A stretch of DNA of 64,000 nt from Oasisia sp. SBJ-2009 (lineage: Eukaryota; Annelida; Polychaeta; Sabellida; Siboglinidae), in contig OZ024861.1 in NCBI GenBank assembly GCA_964017155.1, positions 34,978,324 to 35,042,323 of the forward strand, written 5' to 3'. The stretch's first letter is position 1. Each line of letters opens with the position of its first letter. The translations under genes and the position numbers were made by a program. Under the pieces are notes generated by a model. It was not told the DNA's origin. It searched no databases and saw nothing but the letters and a program-made list of their open reading frames with translations. Positions 1-9,314 of this stretch are shown here, piece by piece.

Positions 1-610
1 TCCACGTAGACGGCACGGACATATTTGTAAGAGCCTATACATGCGATTACTATGTGCACGAAAATCTTTTGTAAGAGCCCGTGCATTCACGCCCATATCT
101 GCTCGACAAATAACGAGACGAGTCGGCGTTATTTCTCGAGCAGAACGATAGCTAAGAAAACTCGTTGTTTCTCATGAAAACGGATGCATACAAACAGGAG
201 ACGACCCAACAGCATCGCATTTACTACTAACAATTAGTATGTGCACGAAAATACTTTGTAAGAACCCATAGAGGCATCAACAAATCTCCTCGACAAATAA
301 CGAGACGAGTTGGCGTTATTTCTCGAGCAGCTCGACAAATAAGGAATCAAGTTGGCGTTATTTCTCGAGCAGATCGATGGCTAAGAAAACTCGTTGTTTC
401 TCATGAAAACGGATAAATACAAGCAGGGAACGACTCAACAGCATCGCATTTACTACTAACAATTAGTATGTGCACGAACATTTGTTGTCACGCCCATATC
501 TGCTCGACAAATAACGAGACGAGTCAGCGTTATTTCTCGAGCAGCTCGAGAAATACCTAACGAAGTTGGCGTTATATCTCAAGCAGCTCGACGAATTAAA
601 AAAGTCGATT
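1..610. repeat. Tandem array of hairpin-containing units
   Basis: Diverged units begin with TATGTGCACGAA near 51, 239 and 468, spaced about 190 and 230 bp. Each carries one or two imperfect hairpins whose arms read TGCTCGACAAATAACG and CGTTATTTCTCGAGCA (one mismatch in 16). Hairpins are seen at about 100-142, 289-328, 331-369, 501-543 and, decayed, 545-583. A conserved block CTCGTTGTTTCTCATGAAAA recurs at about 160 and 388. The array runs off the left edge of the window. It could be a satellite or the internal tandem repeats of a non-autonomous transposon. No coding potential is seen. Confidence 0.75.
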
Positions 611-847
611 ATCACACGTTCTTTGCTTCGTCTATTCAATAACTGTACATGAGAACGCTTTATGAAGTTCTTTATTTGTGATACAACTCCCAGACATACA
701 CTGTGGCTTTCACGCGACCACGCCATCAGCAGCACAAGGTGTACGACAACTAAAACGTGCACGTCCGCTATTCCCCGACCAAAGAGTACTCTATAAAAGC
801 AGCATTATGCAGGTTGTCTGAATTTCTGTGGACACATATGTAGTGTG

Positions 848-1165
848 GAGTGAGTGAGTGAGTGAGTGAGTGAGTGAATGAGTGAGTGAGTGAGTGAGTG
901 AGTGAGTGAGTGAGGGAGGGAGGGAGGGAGACGGGGAGACGGGGAGACGGAGAGACGGAGAGACGGAGAGACGGAGAGACGGAGAGACGGAGAGACGGAG
1001 AGACGGAGGGACGGAGGGACGGAGGGACGGAGGGACGGAGAGACGGAGAGACGGAGAGACGGAGAGACGGAGAGACGGAGAGACGGAGAGACGGAGAGAC
1101 GGAGAGACGGAGAGACGGAGAGACGGAGAGACGGAGAGACGGAGAGACGGAGAGACGGAGAGAGA
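848..1165. repeat. Compound microsatellite GAGT / GGGA / ACGGAGAG
   Basis: A GAGT tract (about 848-912) passes through GGGA into an 8-bp purine-rich unit ACGGAGAG repeated to about 1165. The open frames here on both strands are by-products of the simple repeat and are not genes. Confidence 0.9.
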
Positions 1166-1174
1166 GAGTCGGTC

Positions 1175-1224
1175 ATGGTCACGAGTCTCCTCTATAGCTG
1201 TGAAACGTGGACGTTGCACAGGAA
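1175..1224 (+). mobile_element. LINE reverse-transcriptase fragment, left piece
   Basis: The forward frame reads a short peptide containing [13 protein letters not shown], a recognisable block near the end of the RT region in invertebrate non-LTR retrotransposons (commonly SLLYGCETWTL). The frame stops where the hAT-like element begins at 1225 and resumes at 3105, so this is one half of a single interrupted fragment. Confidence 0.7.
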
Positions 1225-1269
1225 CAGGGGCGTCGATCCGGTTTTAAAAGTGGGGGGGACGGGAGACCA

Positions 1270-1271
<2 letters not shown>

Positions 1272-1336
<65 letters not shown>

Positions 1337-1348
1337 ATATATGTATGC

Positions 1349-1441
<93 letters not shown>

Positions 1442-1501
1442 GTCATATAATATATATTATAATATGTCATATATATATATAAGTGTATGCATATATATAT
1501 A

Positions 1502-1539
<38 letters not shown>

Positions 1540-1560
1540 TATATATATATTTGACATGTA
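1272..1560. repeat. AT dinucleotide microsatellite
   Basis: Long AT/TA runs with short interruptions inside the hAT-like element. Apparent IYIYIY reading frames here are artefacts of the repeat. Confidence 0.95.
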
Positions 1561-1580
1561 TTATATATATATATATTTTA

Positions 1581-1673
1581 AAAAAATACTTGTGTATTTC
1601 AGGTTATATATATGTATATATATACAAATTATGTGTGTGTGTGTGTGACCTGAAATACACATAAGTATTTTTT
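1581..1673. repeat. Short inverted repeat flanking a TA/TG tract
   Basis: AAAAAATACTTGTGTATTTC-AGGT (1581-1604) is the near-complement of the segment at 1648-1673, with arms of about 25 bp around a TA/TG-rich loop. It could fold into a hairpin or be a small foldback remnant. Confidence 0.7.
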
Positions 1674-3104
1674 AAATATAAAAAATAATTCATTGTTGGT
1701 CTGATGCTAATTCTAATCTAAAAAAGTCTTTATGTTATGCTATTTATAATAGTTGTGTTGGCAACATATATTTGAAGAGGGGCCATGGCCCACCCCAATC
1801 ACTGAACATTTGAGGTAGATTCTGGACCCAACACTGCTTGCCTGATTCATACAGTGACAAGATGCAGAGCTTACAGGGGTGCCTGTGTAGGACTTTTTGG
1901 CAAAGAAATGTTTCATCACTAAACTGAGATCAAATTACACAAAGTGCGGAAATCTGCTGGTTCCGCCGTAGGCAATATAAATATCCACCAGCACGACCAG
2001 GCTGCAATAAAAGGGGTGACAGGGCAAACAATAATTAATAATTTACTATGTGCTTGATGGTTAATGCCTATTAATATATCAACACAATGGTACAACATGA
2101 CAGAGCCTGGCATGATGAATATTTACTGTACTAAGATCAAGTTGCGGGCTGCGGCCCACCAAGCAATTTATCTAGTGATTTTCCACTAGGTAGTCGGAAG
2201 TTTAGTTCTTATTATTAATTTTACTATTAGACCGATGTAGGGTTTTTAAGAGAGGAGAGTGATCAGTCTCGCTATATATGCCTATAAATTTGTTTTATGA
2301 ACTGAAAAAAGTATGAGGACATATCCTATCTGACCCCCTCAGGCCGCGGAGTGGTCGGTGTCCCCCTCGTCCCCCACTGATCGACACACATGGTGTGCCT
2401 GTGTAGAACTTCCCAATCCAACATTTTGGCAAAGAAATTTGTCATCACTCATATTGGAATAAGTTGCACAAAGTGCAGGAATCCGCCGCTTCTGCAGTAG
2501 GCGATAAGCATCAAGCAGACGAGGGGTGAAAGTGCAACACAAATGTCATCATTTAAAAGGTGCTTGATGGCTAGAGTCTATTAATAATATCAACACAAAG
2601 TTGCAAACTGATAGAGCCCGGCAGCAGCTTACATTTTTCCGGTAGTTATAAACTTTCCGATTGGCCTTTCTGCGTATGCGCGTCAAATTTTAAATCATCA
2701 ATGTGCAGCGAAATAACAAAAAAAATTCGTATAAATGCCACGGGCTGTTCGATAACTCTCCTGTGATGACTCCTGTGAAGAGTTGCCTAACATTTCGTTC
2801 AATACATTAAAATATTACGTTTGTTTAAATAACTACCACGGATTATGGCGCAAAACATGCCTCAAAACTTGTTTGCCTCGTGTTAATTTGCGATAAATAA
2901 CTTTGCTGAACTTCATATCACGAGTTTATTGTCTAAATAGTCCTATGTAGCGACTTTTAAGAGAGAAGCGTGTTGAGTTAGGCTATATGCCTCGCAATTT
3001 TTCTGAACTAAAAAGTGGGGGGGGGGGACAATTCCTATGCTGTCCCCCCACCCTGAAAAGTGGGGGGACGCGTCCCCCCCGTCCCCCACCGATCGACGCC
3101 CGTG

Positions 3105-3300
3105 CACAGGAAACACTTCTTGAAAACAGCCCGAGCGCTTCCATGCGAGGTCACTGAGGTCACTCGTGGGCATCAAGTGGCAGGACAGGGTGACTGACCT
3201 CGAAGTCCTGGATAGAGCAGTCCTGGTGAGCATAGAAGCCATGATTATAAAGGCCCAGCTTCGCTGGACGGGCCATGTGATACGCATGGACAGCTCCTGC
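3105..3300 (+). mobile_element. LINE reverse-transcriptase fragment, right piece
   Basis: Continues the fragment at 1175-1224. After a one-base frame change the forward strand encodes the block IKWQDRVTD...SIEAMIIKAQLRW-GHV-RMD, typical of the C-terminal part of invertebrate non-LTR retrotransposon polyproteins. The rest of the element is absent. It is a degenerate relic with no intact domain. Confidence 0.7.
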
Positions 3301-3563
3301 AATCCTCATGCATGGCATTCTAAACTTCATTTAGGCCTATTTCCAGTCTTACTTTAGTATATTCACTGGTTGTTTTCTTTTGCTTTCCAAGCTCTTGCCA
3401 AACTGTCCTCGTGCATTTTCTCTGCATCTCTATTTGTCTGTGCTTCTCATCTTGTCGCTGTTCCCTTCCTCTGTCTGTCTCGATTTCCCGATGGAAAGAA
3501 GGAGGGGACGGACGGCTTAATTGGGAAGAACTGGGCAATCATAGAGGGATGGATGGAGGTGAA
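3301..3563. other. Unassigned spacer
   Basis: No supported gene. Short overlapping open frames on both strands lack recognisable motifs. It ends at the GTGAA target site of the LTR retrotransposon. Confidence 0.6.
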
Positions 3564-3787
3564 TGTGATGGTATGCCAATGCAAGTGCATAGAACGACAT
3601 ATACAGTTATACGATCAGTCTTGGAAGATGACGAGACTCGAGGTCGATTAGTGTTATCCCTCTCTCCGCTTGTAATTGTAATAAAGTGATTTGTTCAGTA
3701 CTTCTGGTGTCGAATCAGATATGTATGAATGCGAGATGAGTCGGACAATCCGACTACACAGATGTCAGGCCAAGGAGACACGTTTCA
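3564..3787 (+). repeat. 5' LTR
   Basis: Starts TGTGATGG and ends GACACGTTTCA, with TG...CA termini. It contains a polyadenylation-type AATAAA at 3680-3685. It matches the 3' LTR at all but four positions (two adjacent near 3613, one T/C, one G/A near the end). Confidence 0.95.
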
Positions 3788-3805
3788 TGGTGGCAGCTAC
3801 GGTTG
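3788..3805 (+). other. Primer-binding site
   Basis: TGGTGGCAGC directly follows the 5' LTR. It is complementary to the CCA-bearing 3' end of a tRNA. The first ten bases fit a tRNA-Leu acceptor end by general knowledge of tRNA sequences; the tRNA identity is inferred. Confidence 0.6.
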
Positions 3806-3927
3806 AATCCGGCGCTTTCGACATTCGTAAATAGGTCAACACGCACGCGGCACCGTCGAGTCGACGCTGGCCAGCTCCGATTTGTTCTCACTGAGTAAGT
3901 GATAGACATTGCCATTAATAGGCAGCC

Positions 3928-4896
3928 ATGGGTGATCTGTCAGGTATAGAGCCGCCCCGCATGAACTGGTCAGCCACTGATTTACCCACGGAGTTTCGTT
4001 CATTCCGTCAATATTGCGAACTGATTTTCAGTGGGCCCTTTGCTGAAAAAGGGCAGAGTGAACGAGTGACCTACATCCTGCTATGGGTAGGACAGGAGGG
4101 TCGGCGAATGTACAATACGTGGGACCTCAGTGAAACTGATAAGAAAGACGTTGAGGTCATTTGGGCTAAATTCCAGGCTCTGATAGAACCCAAGTCTAAT
4201 TACAGGCTGAGCCGTTTTCATCTGCAAAAATTCAGGCAGTTGAGCTCTGAGACAGTTGACGAATTCATGACACGCTGCAAGACGCAGGCGCGTAAATGCA
4301 AGTTCCGTGATACTACAGAAACCGAGGAGAGGTTGATCGAACAGTTAGTAGTGGGTGTCCGGCACGGGAAAGTGCAAGAAAAGCTACTGTTCCGTGATGA
4401 GACACTAACACTTGACGCGGCGATGGACGTTGCTAGAACGCATGAAGCAACACTGGCCAACATGCAGCAGTTCTCAGGAGACGCTAGCAGCATCAGTCAC
4501 GTCAGAGAACACATGAGCCAAGCGGACGTCGAGAGGAGGCACCTACGTGCACAAAATGTGGACGTCATCATGCGCCCACAGATCGATGTCCACCAGAGGG
4601 CAGTAGGTGTAACGCATGTGGGAAACTCAATCACTGGCAGCGAGTATGTCGGCAGGCTACAGGTTGGACGTCTGGCGCCGGAGGAAGACCACACTCTTCT
4701 GGGCGACCAAGATCCCGAGCTAGGTCAAGACGAAGGACCAACCGAGATGAGCGCCAACGAGGTGGTGTCCACTCCATCAGTCAAGACGCCAGATTCGATC
4801 AGCTCAGCGACAACTTCGAGCCGCTTGCCTTTAATACCGTCAACATCAATGCCGTCGAGAGGGACGAGGTATATGCGACTCTCAGGATCACGCTGA
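3928..4896 (+). CDS. gag: Gag (capsid part) of the LTR retrotransposon
   Basis: A 322-residue frame beginning about 140 bases after the LTR with a good ATG context. Residues 1-190 look like a retrotransposon capsid: helical, no cysteine-rich motif, and a region similar to retrotransposon gag (FRQLSSETVDEFMTRC). The expected nucleocapsid zinc knuckles are not in this frame. They lie in the overlapping -1 frame at about 4548-4640 (CX2C...C, then a canonical CX2CX4HX4C), which continues into pol. Residues after about 190 of this frame are therefore probably not the main product. A -1 frame change between about 4488 and 4548, programmed or mutational, would join capsid to nucleocapsid and pol. 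Confidence 0.85.
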   Translation: MGDLSGIEPPRMNWSATDLPTEFRSFRQYCELIFSGPFAEKGQSERVTYILLWVGQEGRRMYNTWDLSETDKKDVEVIWAKFQALIEPKSNYRLSRFHLQKFRQLSSETVDEFMTRCKTQARKCKFRDTTETEERLIEQLVVGVRHGKVQEKLLFRDETLTLDAAMDVARTHEATLANMQQFSGDASSISHVREHMSQADVERRHLRAQNVDVIMRPQIDVHQRAVGVTHVGNSITGSEYVGRLQVGRLAPEEDHTLLGDQDPELGQDEGPTEMSANEVVSTPSVKTPDSISSATTSSRLPLIPSTSMPSRGTRYMRLSGSR

Positions 4897-6893
4897 AAGA
4901 CAGGCCTGACACCCCGGCTACACTTCGTGTCAAGGTCGACACAGGTGCGCAGGGTAACGTAATGCCGCTGAGAACGTTCCAGCGCATGTACCCGTCAAAC
5001 ATCGACACAGAAGGAATACCTGTGCGAGGCAGCCTTGAGCATCGAGACACGATCCTAACTGCCTACAACGGACAATTGATCCGGCAGTACGGTACTACGC
5101 GACTGAAGTGTGTGCATGAGACAACCACACACGAAGCAGAGTTCTTTGTTGCTGACACGCCAGGTCCAGTGATATTGGGACTACCTTCCTGCCGCAAGCT
5201 CAACTTGGTGACCTTGAACTGTGCAGTCAGCGAACATCCACCGTCGTTGAACTCGAAGGAAGATCTCCAGCGGCTGTATCCAGATTGTTTTAAGGGCATC
5301 GGCAAGTTCCGCGAAACGTTCCACATCACACTAGACCCTGCTGTGACCCCTGTCGTACATGCGCCCAGACGATGTCCGATCCACATCAAAGACGACGTGA
5401 GGAATGAGGTCAACCAGATGGTAGAACTCGGGGTGATCGAGAAGGTCGAGGAGCCTACAGATTGGGTATCTAGCATCGTATACAGCAGGAAGTCGAACGG
5501 AAAGTTGCGCATCTGCTTGGATCCCAAAGACTTGAACACAGCTATCAAGCGTCCGCACTACCCAACACCGACCTTGGAGGAAATTTCCCACAAGCTCGCT
5601 GGGTCAATGATCTTCTCCAAGCTAGACGCACGTCACGGATACTGGTCCGTGCAGTTAGACGACGAGTCTAAGCGTCTGACAACGTTCAACAGTCCCTTCG
5701 GCCGGTACTGTTTCAGAAGACTACCGTTTGGCCTGAACCTCAGCCAAGACGTGTTCCAGGAGAGGATGGACTGCATCCTTGAGAAGTGCCCAGGAACGAT
5801 AAGTATTGCTGACGACGTGGGTGTGTTCGGGAAGACAGAAGCCGAACACGACAAACATCTGCACAACTTGATGAGAGTAGCACTGCAGCATGGGCTGGTG
5901 TTCAACATTGATAAATGCGACATCAAACAGGCGAACATGAAGTTCTTCGGGTTGGAATTCAGCGCAGACGGCGTACGTCCAGACCCAGGCAAAGCCGCGG
6001 ACATCCTGCGAATGAAAGAACCGCAAAACGTCGCACAACTTCAGGAATTTCTGGGCATAGCCACGTACATGTCGCCATTCATTCCAAACTTGTCGCAGAA
6101 AACCGCAACCCTGCGTGATCTAGTGAAGAAGGACGCCGAGTATATCTGGACGGACTCTCACAACGCAGCGTTTGAAGCGACGAAGTCTCTCATCTGTCGT
6201 GATGTGACCCTTGCGTACTTCGACCCACAGGCTGAGAGTGTCATCCAGGTCGACGCCTCCAGCCGAGGACTCGGCGCCGTTCTCATTCAACACGGGAAGC
6301 CCATCGCGTTTGCCAGCAAGTCACTTGGTGATTGCGAACAGCGATACGCCAACATTGAACTGGAGATGCTCGCAGTCGTCTTCGGCTGCGAGAGGTTCCA
6401 CATGTATGTCTACGGAAAATCGTTCGTTCTCGAGTCGGACCACAAACCTCTCGAGATGATCAACTTGAAGAACCTTGCAGCAGCACCGCAGATATTACAG
6501 AGAATGTTCCTGCGAGTACAACCGTATGACTTTGTGTTACGCTACAAGCCAGGAAAGCAAATGATGCTGGCCGACGCCATGTCAAGACAACCGAGTAGCG
6601 AGTCGACGCAGATCGATCTTGACATACAAGTGTCATTCGTACAGTTTTCAACACAGAAACTACAGTCGATCAGAGAGGCGACACAGGCCGACGATGAACT
6701 GTGTGCGCTGAGAGCCGTCATCGTGGATGGATGGCCAGATAGCCAACACCACCTAGCTGCACCGTTGCGACCCTACTGGTCATGCCGAGACGAGTTAGCA
6801 GTTGAGGACGGTCTTATCTTAAAGGGCGACCGTCTGGTGATTCCCCTAAGTCTACAGGCGGAAGTGTTGAGCAAACTGCACGAGGCACACTAG
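4488..6893 (+). CDS. pol: Pol, first part: zinc knuckles, protease, RT, RNase H
   Basis: This frame opens after a stop at 4485-4487 and overlaps gag in the -1 frame. In order it encodes two cysteine knuckles (4548-4640), an aspartic protease with DTGA (about 4935), reverse transcriptase with a KLDARHGYW block, LPFGLNLSQ and the active site IADDV (about 5805), and RNase H beginning VIQVDASSRGLGAV (about 6240). It ends at an amber codon at 6891-6893, inside the integrase HHCC zinc-binding region where the frame is otherwise open. The first ATG of this frame, at 4962, lies inside the protease and is unlikely to be a real start. Confidence 0.9.
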   Translation, partial: QHQSRQRTHEPSGRREEAPTCTKCGRHHAPTDRCPPEGSRCNACGKLNHWQRVCRQATGWTSGAGGRPHSSGRPRSRARSRRRTNRDERQRGGVHSISQDARFDQLSDNFEPLAFNTVNINAVERDEVYATLRITLKDRPDTPATLRVKVDTGAQGNVMPLRTFQRMYPSNIDTEGIPVRGSLEHRDTILTAYNGQLIRQYGTTRLKCVHETTTHEAEFFVADTPGPVILGLPSCRKLNLVTLNCAVSEHPPSLNSKEDLQRLYPDCFKGIGKFRETFHITLDPAVTPVVHAPRRCPIHIKDDVRNEVNQMVELGVIEKVEEPTDWVSSIVYSRKSNGKLRICLDPKDLNTAIKRPHYPTPTLEEISHKLAGSMIFSKLDARHGYWSVQLDDESKRLTTFNSPFGRYCFRRLPFGLNLSQDVFQERMDCILEKCPGTISIADDVGVFGKTEAEHDKHLHNLMRVALQHGLVFNIDKCDIKQANMKFFGLEFSADGVRPDPGKAADILRMKEPQNVAQLQEFLGIATYMSPFIPNLSQKTATLRDLVKKDAEYIWTDSHNAAFEATKSLICRDVTLAYFDPQAESVIQVDASSRGLGAVLIQHGKPIAFASKSLGDCEQRYANIELEMLAVVFGCERFHMYVYGKSFVLESDHKPLEMINLKNLAAAPQILQRMFLRVQPYDFVLRYKPGKQMMLADAMSRQPSSESTQIDLDIQVSFVQFSTQKLQSIREATQADDELCALRAVIVDGWPDSQHHLAAPLRPYWSCRDELAVEDGLILKGDRLVIPLSLQAEVLSKLHEAH

Positions 6894-7874
6894 GGCATAG
6901 AGAAGACCCGGCTACGAGCGAGGTCCTGTGTCTACTGGAAGTCGATCAACAAGGATATCGACGACATCGTGAGGAAGTGCGACGCATGTCAACGGTTACA
7001 GAAACGTCAGGCGCACGAGCCGCTGATGCAGCATGAGTTACCGACACGTCCGTGGCAGATCGTCGGCACAGACCTGTTTGCCATACGAGAGGACACGTAT
7101 CTTCTCATATGTGACTACTACTCGAAATTCCCTTTTGTCTACCGCATCAAGGGGAAGGTGACGAGTGACCGCATCATATCGAAGATGAGTGAGGTGTTTG
7201 CGGAGAATGGATCGCCAAGCAAGGTTGTGAGCGACAACGGTGGACACTATAGCAGTCAGGCTTTTCGAAACTTCGCCGCCGAGTGGTGCTTCGACCACGT
7301 AACGTCCAGCCCACACTTCCCACAATCGAATGGATTCATCGAACGTCAAGTTCAGACGGTGAAGTATACCCTGAAGAAGGCAGCGATGTCGAGATCCAAC
7401 CCGCAGAAAGCACTGCTCGCGTTGAGATCCACACCAATCTACAGCCACTTACCGTCACCGGCAGAGATGCTAAATGCCCGCAAGTACAAGTCGAACCTCC
7501 CCGTGATCATCAGAAATGAACACTGGTCGAAAGACGAAATCAGACGTCGTCTCGCCGAGAGGCAAGAAATCCAACGTCTCAACCATGATAAGCGAGCTAT
7601 GCAACCACTTGCACCGCTAATACCCGGACAGGACGTTCGTGTTAGAGACACTCAGACAGACACATGGCAGCCTGCCAAGGTGATATCAACTGATGTACAG
7701 CCGCGGTCGTACAACGTCTTGACTCCGACAGGCAATGTCCTTAGGCGTAACCGTCGTCACCTCCGTGAGACGACTGAACGACATACGTTCCAACAAGACA
7801 ATGTGGACGATATAGACGACTTGACGCGAAGAGACGACATGCAAGTCGTACCACCTCCGTGTAACTCCTTGTGA
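6894..7874 (+). pseudogene. pol: Pol, integrase part, separated by an in-frame stop
   Basis: This continues the same frame as the upstream pol segment after the amber codon. It has the CX2C half of the zinc finger (RKCDACQ), then the integrase catalytic core with D at WQIVGTDLF, D in SDNGGHYSS and E in SNGFIERQV (the DDE triad), followed by a basic C-terminal domain. The terminal stop is at 7872-7874. The only visible lesion is the single stop at its N-terminal edge, so this copy is either recently inactivated or depends on readthrough. Confidence 0.85.
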
Positions 7875-8075
7875 CCCCAGAAGAAGTCAGTCCGTTTCCA
7901 GCTTCCACAACCGGAACAATACACTAGCTCCGGAAGACGAGTGAAACGCCCACAACGATTGGACCTGTAATTGTGTTCTAGTTTACACGAACATTATGGC
8001 TAATAGTTAGAATAATGATTTGATTTCTCTTACATACGGACATTAGTAAGTTAGTTATTTTGTCTTTATGTTTTG

Positions 8076-8087
8076 AAGAAAGAGGGA
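8076..8087 (+). other. Polypurine tract
   Basis: A purine run, AAGAAAGAGGGA, directly precedes the 3' LTR. This is the usual plus-strand primer site in LTR retrotransposons. Confidence 0.8.
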
Positions 8088-8311
8088 TGTGATGGTATGC
8101 CAATGCAAGTGCATAGAACGACATATACAGTTATTAGATCAGTCTTGGAAGATGACGAGACTCGAGGTCGATCAGTGTTATCCCTCTCTCCGCTTGTAAT
8201 TGTAATAAAGTGATTTGTTCAGTACTTCTGGTGTCGAATCAGATATGTATGAATGCGAGATGAGTCGGACAATCCGACTACACAGATGTCAGGCCAAGAA
8301 GACACGTTTCA
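8088..8311 (+). repeat. 3' LTR
   Basis: A 224-bp copy of the 5' LTR starting TGTGATGG and ending GTTTCA, with AATAAA at 8204-8209. It is followed by the target duplication GTGAA. Confidence 0.95.
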
Positions 8312-8963
8312 GTGAATGGTATGTGAAACGTTTGAGCAACTGGATGATCTCAATACTTTGAGATCATGCAGTGGTACAGTATCGCTGTTTGGATAATGTT
8401 TTCCTGGTAATACTGTGATTAATTTACTGTTCACTTGTATACCGTGACAAACGTAATGTGATGTGAGCAGAGCTATTGGAAGATTACATCGGGCCTGCTC
8501 TCTGATCTGAGCACTTTTTCTGATAGTGGCACCACCTGGTAAGTCGGAAAATAACGAAACTGAATGGAGAGACAAATAGTGGCGCCTCACTGCGGAGTTT
8601 GAATAATGGAGGCTACGAAGTCTCGCACAACCAGTTAGATCATTAATCTTTCCCCTATAGACAGTAAATAAATTAAGTGATAATTATGTAGAAAACTTGG
8701 TGCAGTCATATGTATATACAGGGACTGCAGTTGCTTTCTGCCGTGCAGTAGCATGACTTTGACGAGCCCGTGTTGACTTCAAAGTAGCTTGTTCTACAGC
8801 CAGGTGTGTTCTATTTATATGCGCACGACAGACAACTGTTACATTTACCAAGTAGACCGGAGCAAGGTGCTCACGACACACGCCACCAAGCGGTAATATA
8901 GATTAACGATTTAGTGGCCTGGTTGTAGCATCACATGACGAGTAATTACACGAAGCGTCCACA
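8312..8963 (+). promoter_or_regulatory. SIAE upstream region
   Basis: The 650 bp between the retrotransposon and the SIAE start codon must hold the promoter and 5' UTR, unless a distal first exon exists. A weak TATA-like stretch (TATTTATATG, about 8811-8821) lies about 145 bp before the ATG. No stronger element is recognised. The position is inferred from context. Confidence 0.4.
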
Positions 8964-9075
8964 ATGTCGTTGTGTGTGTCACCGTTACTTCGCACTGTCA
9001 CGTTGATTTTTGTCACTTTCGCTTGCGGCTTAGCCTTGGTATGCGGGGATGACACTCTTCGTTTTGAACCAAAAG
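8964..9075 (+). CDS. SIAE: SIAE exon 1 (signal peptide)
   Basis: ATG at 8964. It encodes 37 codons plus one base: a short N-region, a hydrophobic core TLIFVTFACGLALV, then the start of the mature protein. Donor is G|GTAAGT. It is too short for an ORF-length filter but fixed by phase with exon 2. Confidence 0.9.
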
Positions 9076-9233
9076 GTAAGTGTGAACTGAAGTTTTGACA
9101 CGCGCTTGGCTTCCTGTTGACTGGGTCAGCGTGTGGTGTAGCTATTGTCACATGACTTCATAAGTCGTAACTCATTTTGTCATGTTAATTAAGGGGCTAT
9201 CCAACATCGAGAGTGTACGGGATGATCTGAAAT

Positions 9234-9314
<81 letters not shown>

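Larger units (their letters stand above)
1225..3104. mobile_element. hAT-like DNA transposon, non-autonomous
   Basis: The element starts CAGGGGCGTCGATC and ends with the near-inverted copy GATCGACGCCCGTG. It is flanked on both sides by the 8-bp direct repeat CACAGGAA (1217-1224 and 3105-3112). An 8-bp target duplication and a CAGGG-type terminus are hallmarks of the hAT superfamily. No transposase frame is visible, so it is non-autonomous or decayed. The interior holds AT microsatellites and a diverged internal duplication: about 1880-2125 resembles 2390-2620, and about 2230-2390 resembles 2941-3104. It may therefore be two nested or tandem copies. It lies inside an older LINE fragment. Confidence 0.75.
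3564..8311 (+). mobile_element. Ty3/Gypsy LTR retrotransposon (Mag-like), nearly intact
   Basis: A complete 4748-bp element with two 224-bp LTRs, a primer-binding site, gag, pol in the order protease-RT-RNase H-integrase, and a polypurine tract. It is flanked by the 5-bp target duplication GTGAA (3559-3563 and 8312-8316). The LTRs differ at four positions by eye, which indicates a fairly recent insertion. Integrase after RNase H places it in the Ty3/Gypsy group, and the ADDV form of the RT active site with CCHC knuckles fits the Mag lineage. There is no envelope-like frame after integrase. One in-frame amber codon at 6891-6893 interrupts pol. The 3' LTR ends about 650 bp upstream of the SIAE start codon. 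Confidence 0.93.

Noticed and set aside
791..1250. Long Ser/Arg-rich open frames on both strands
   Set aside because: They arise from the ACGGAGAG and GAGT microsatellites, which lack stops in several frames.
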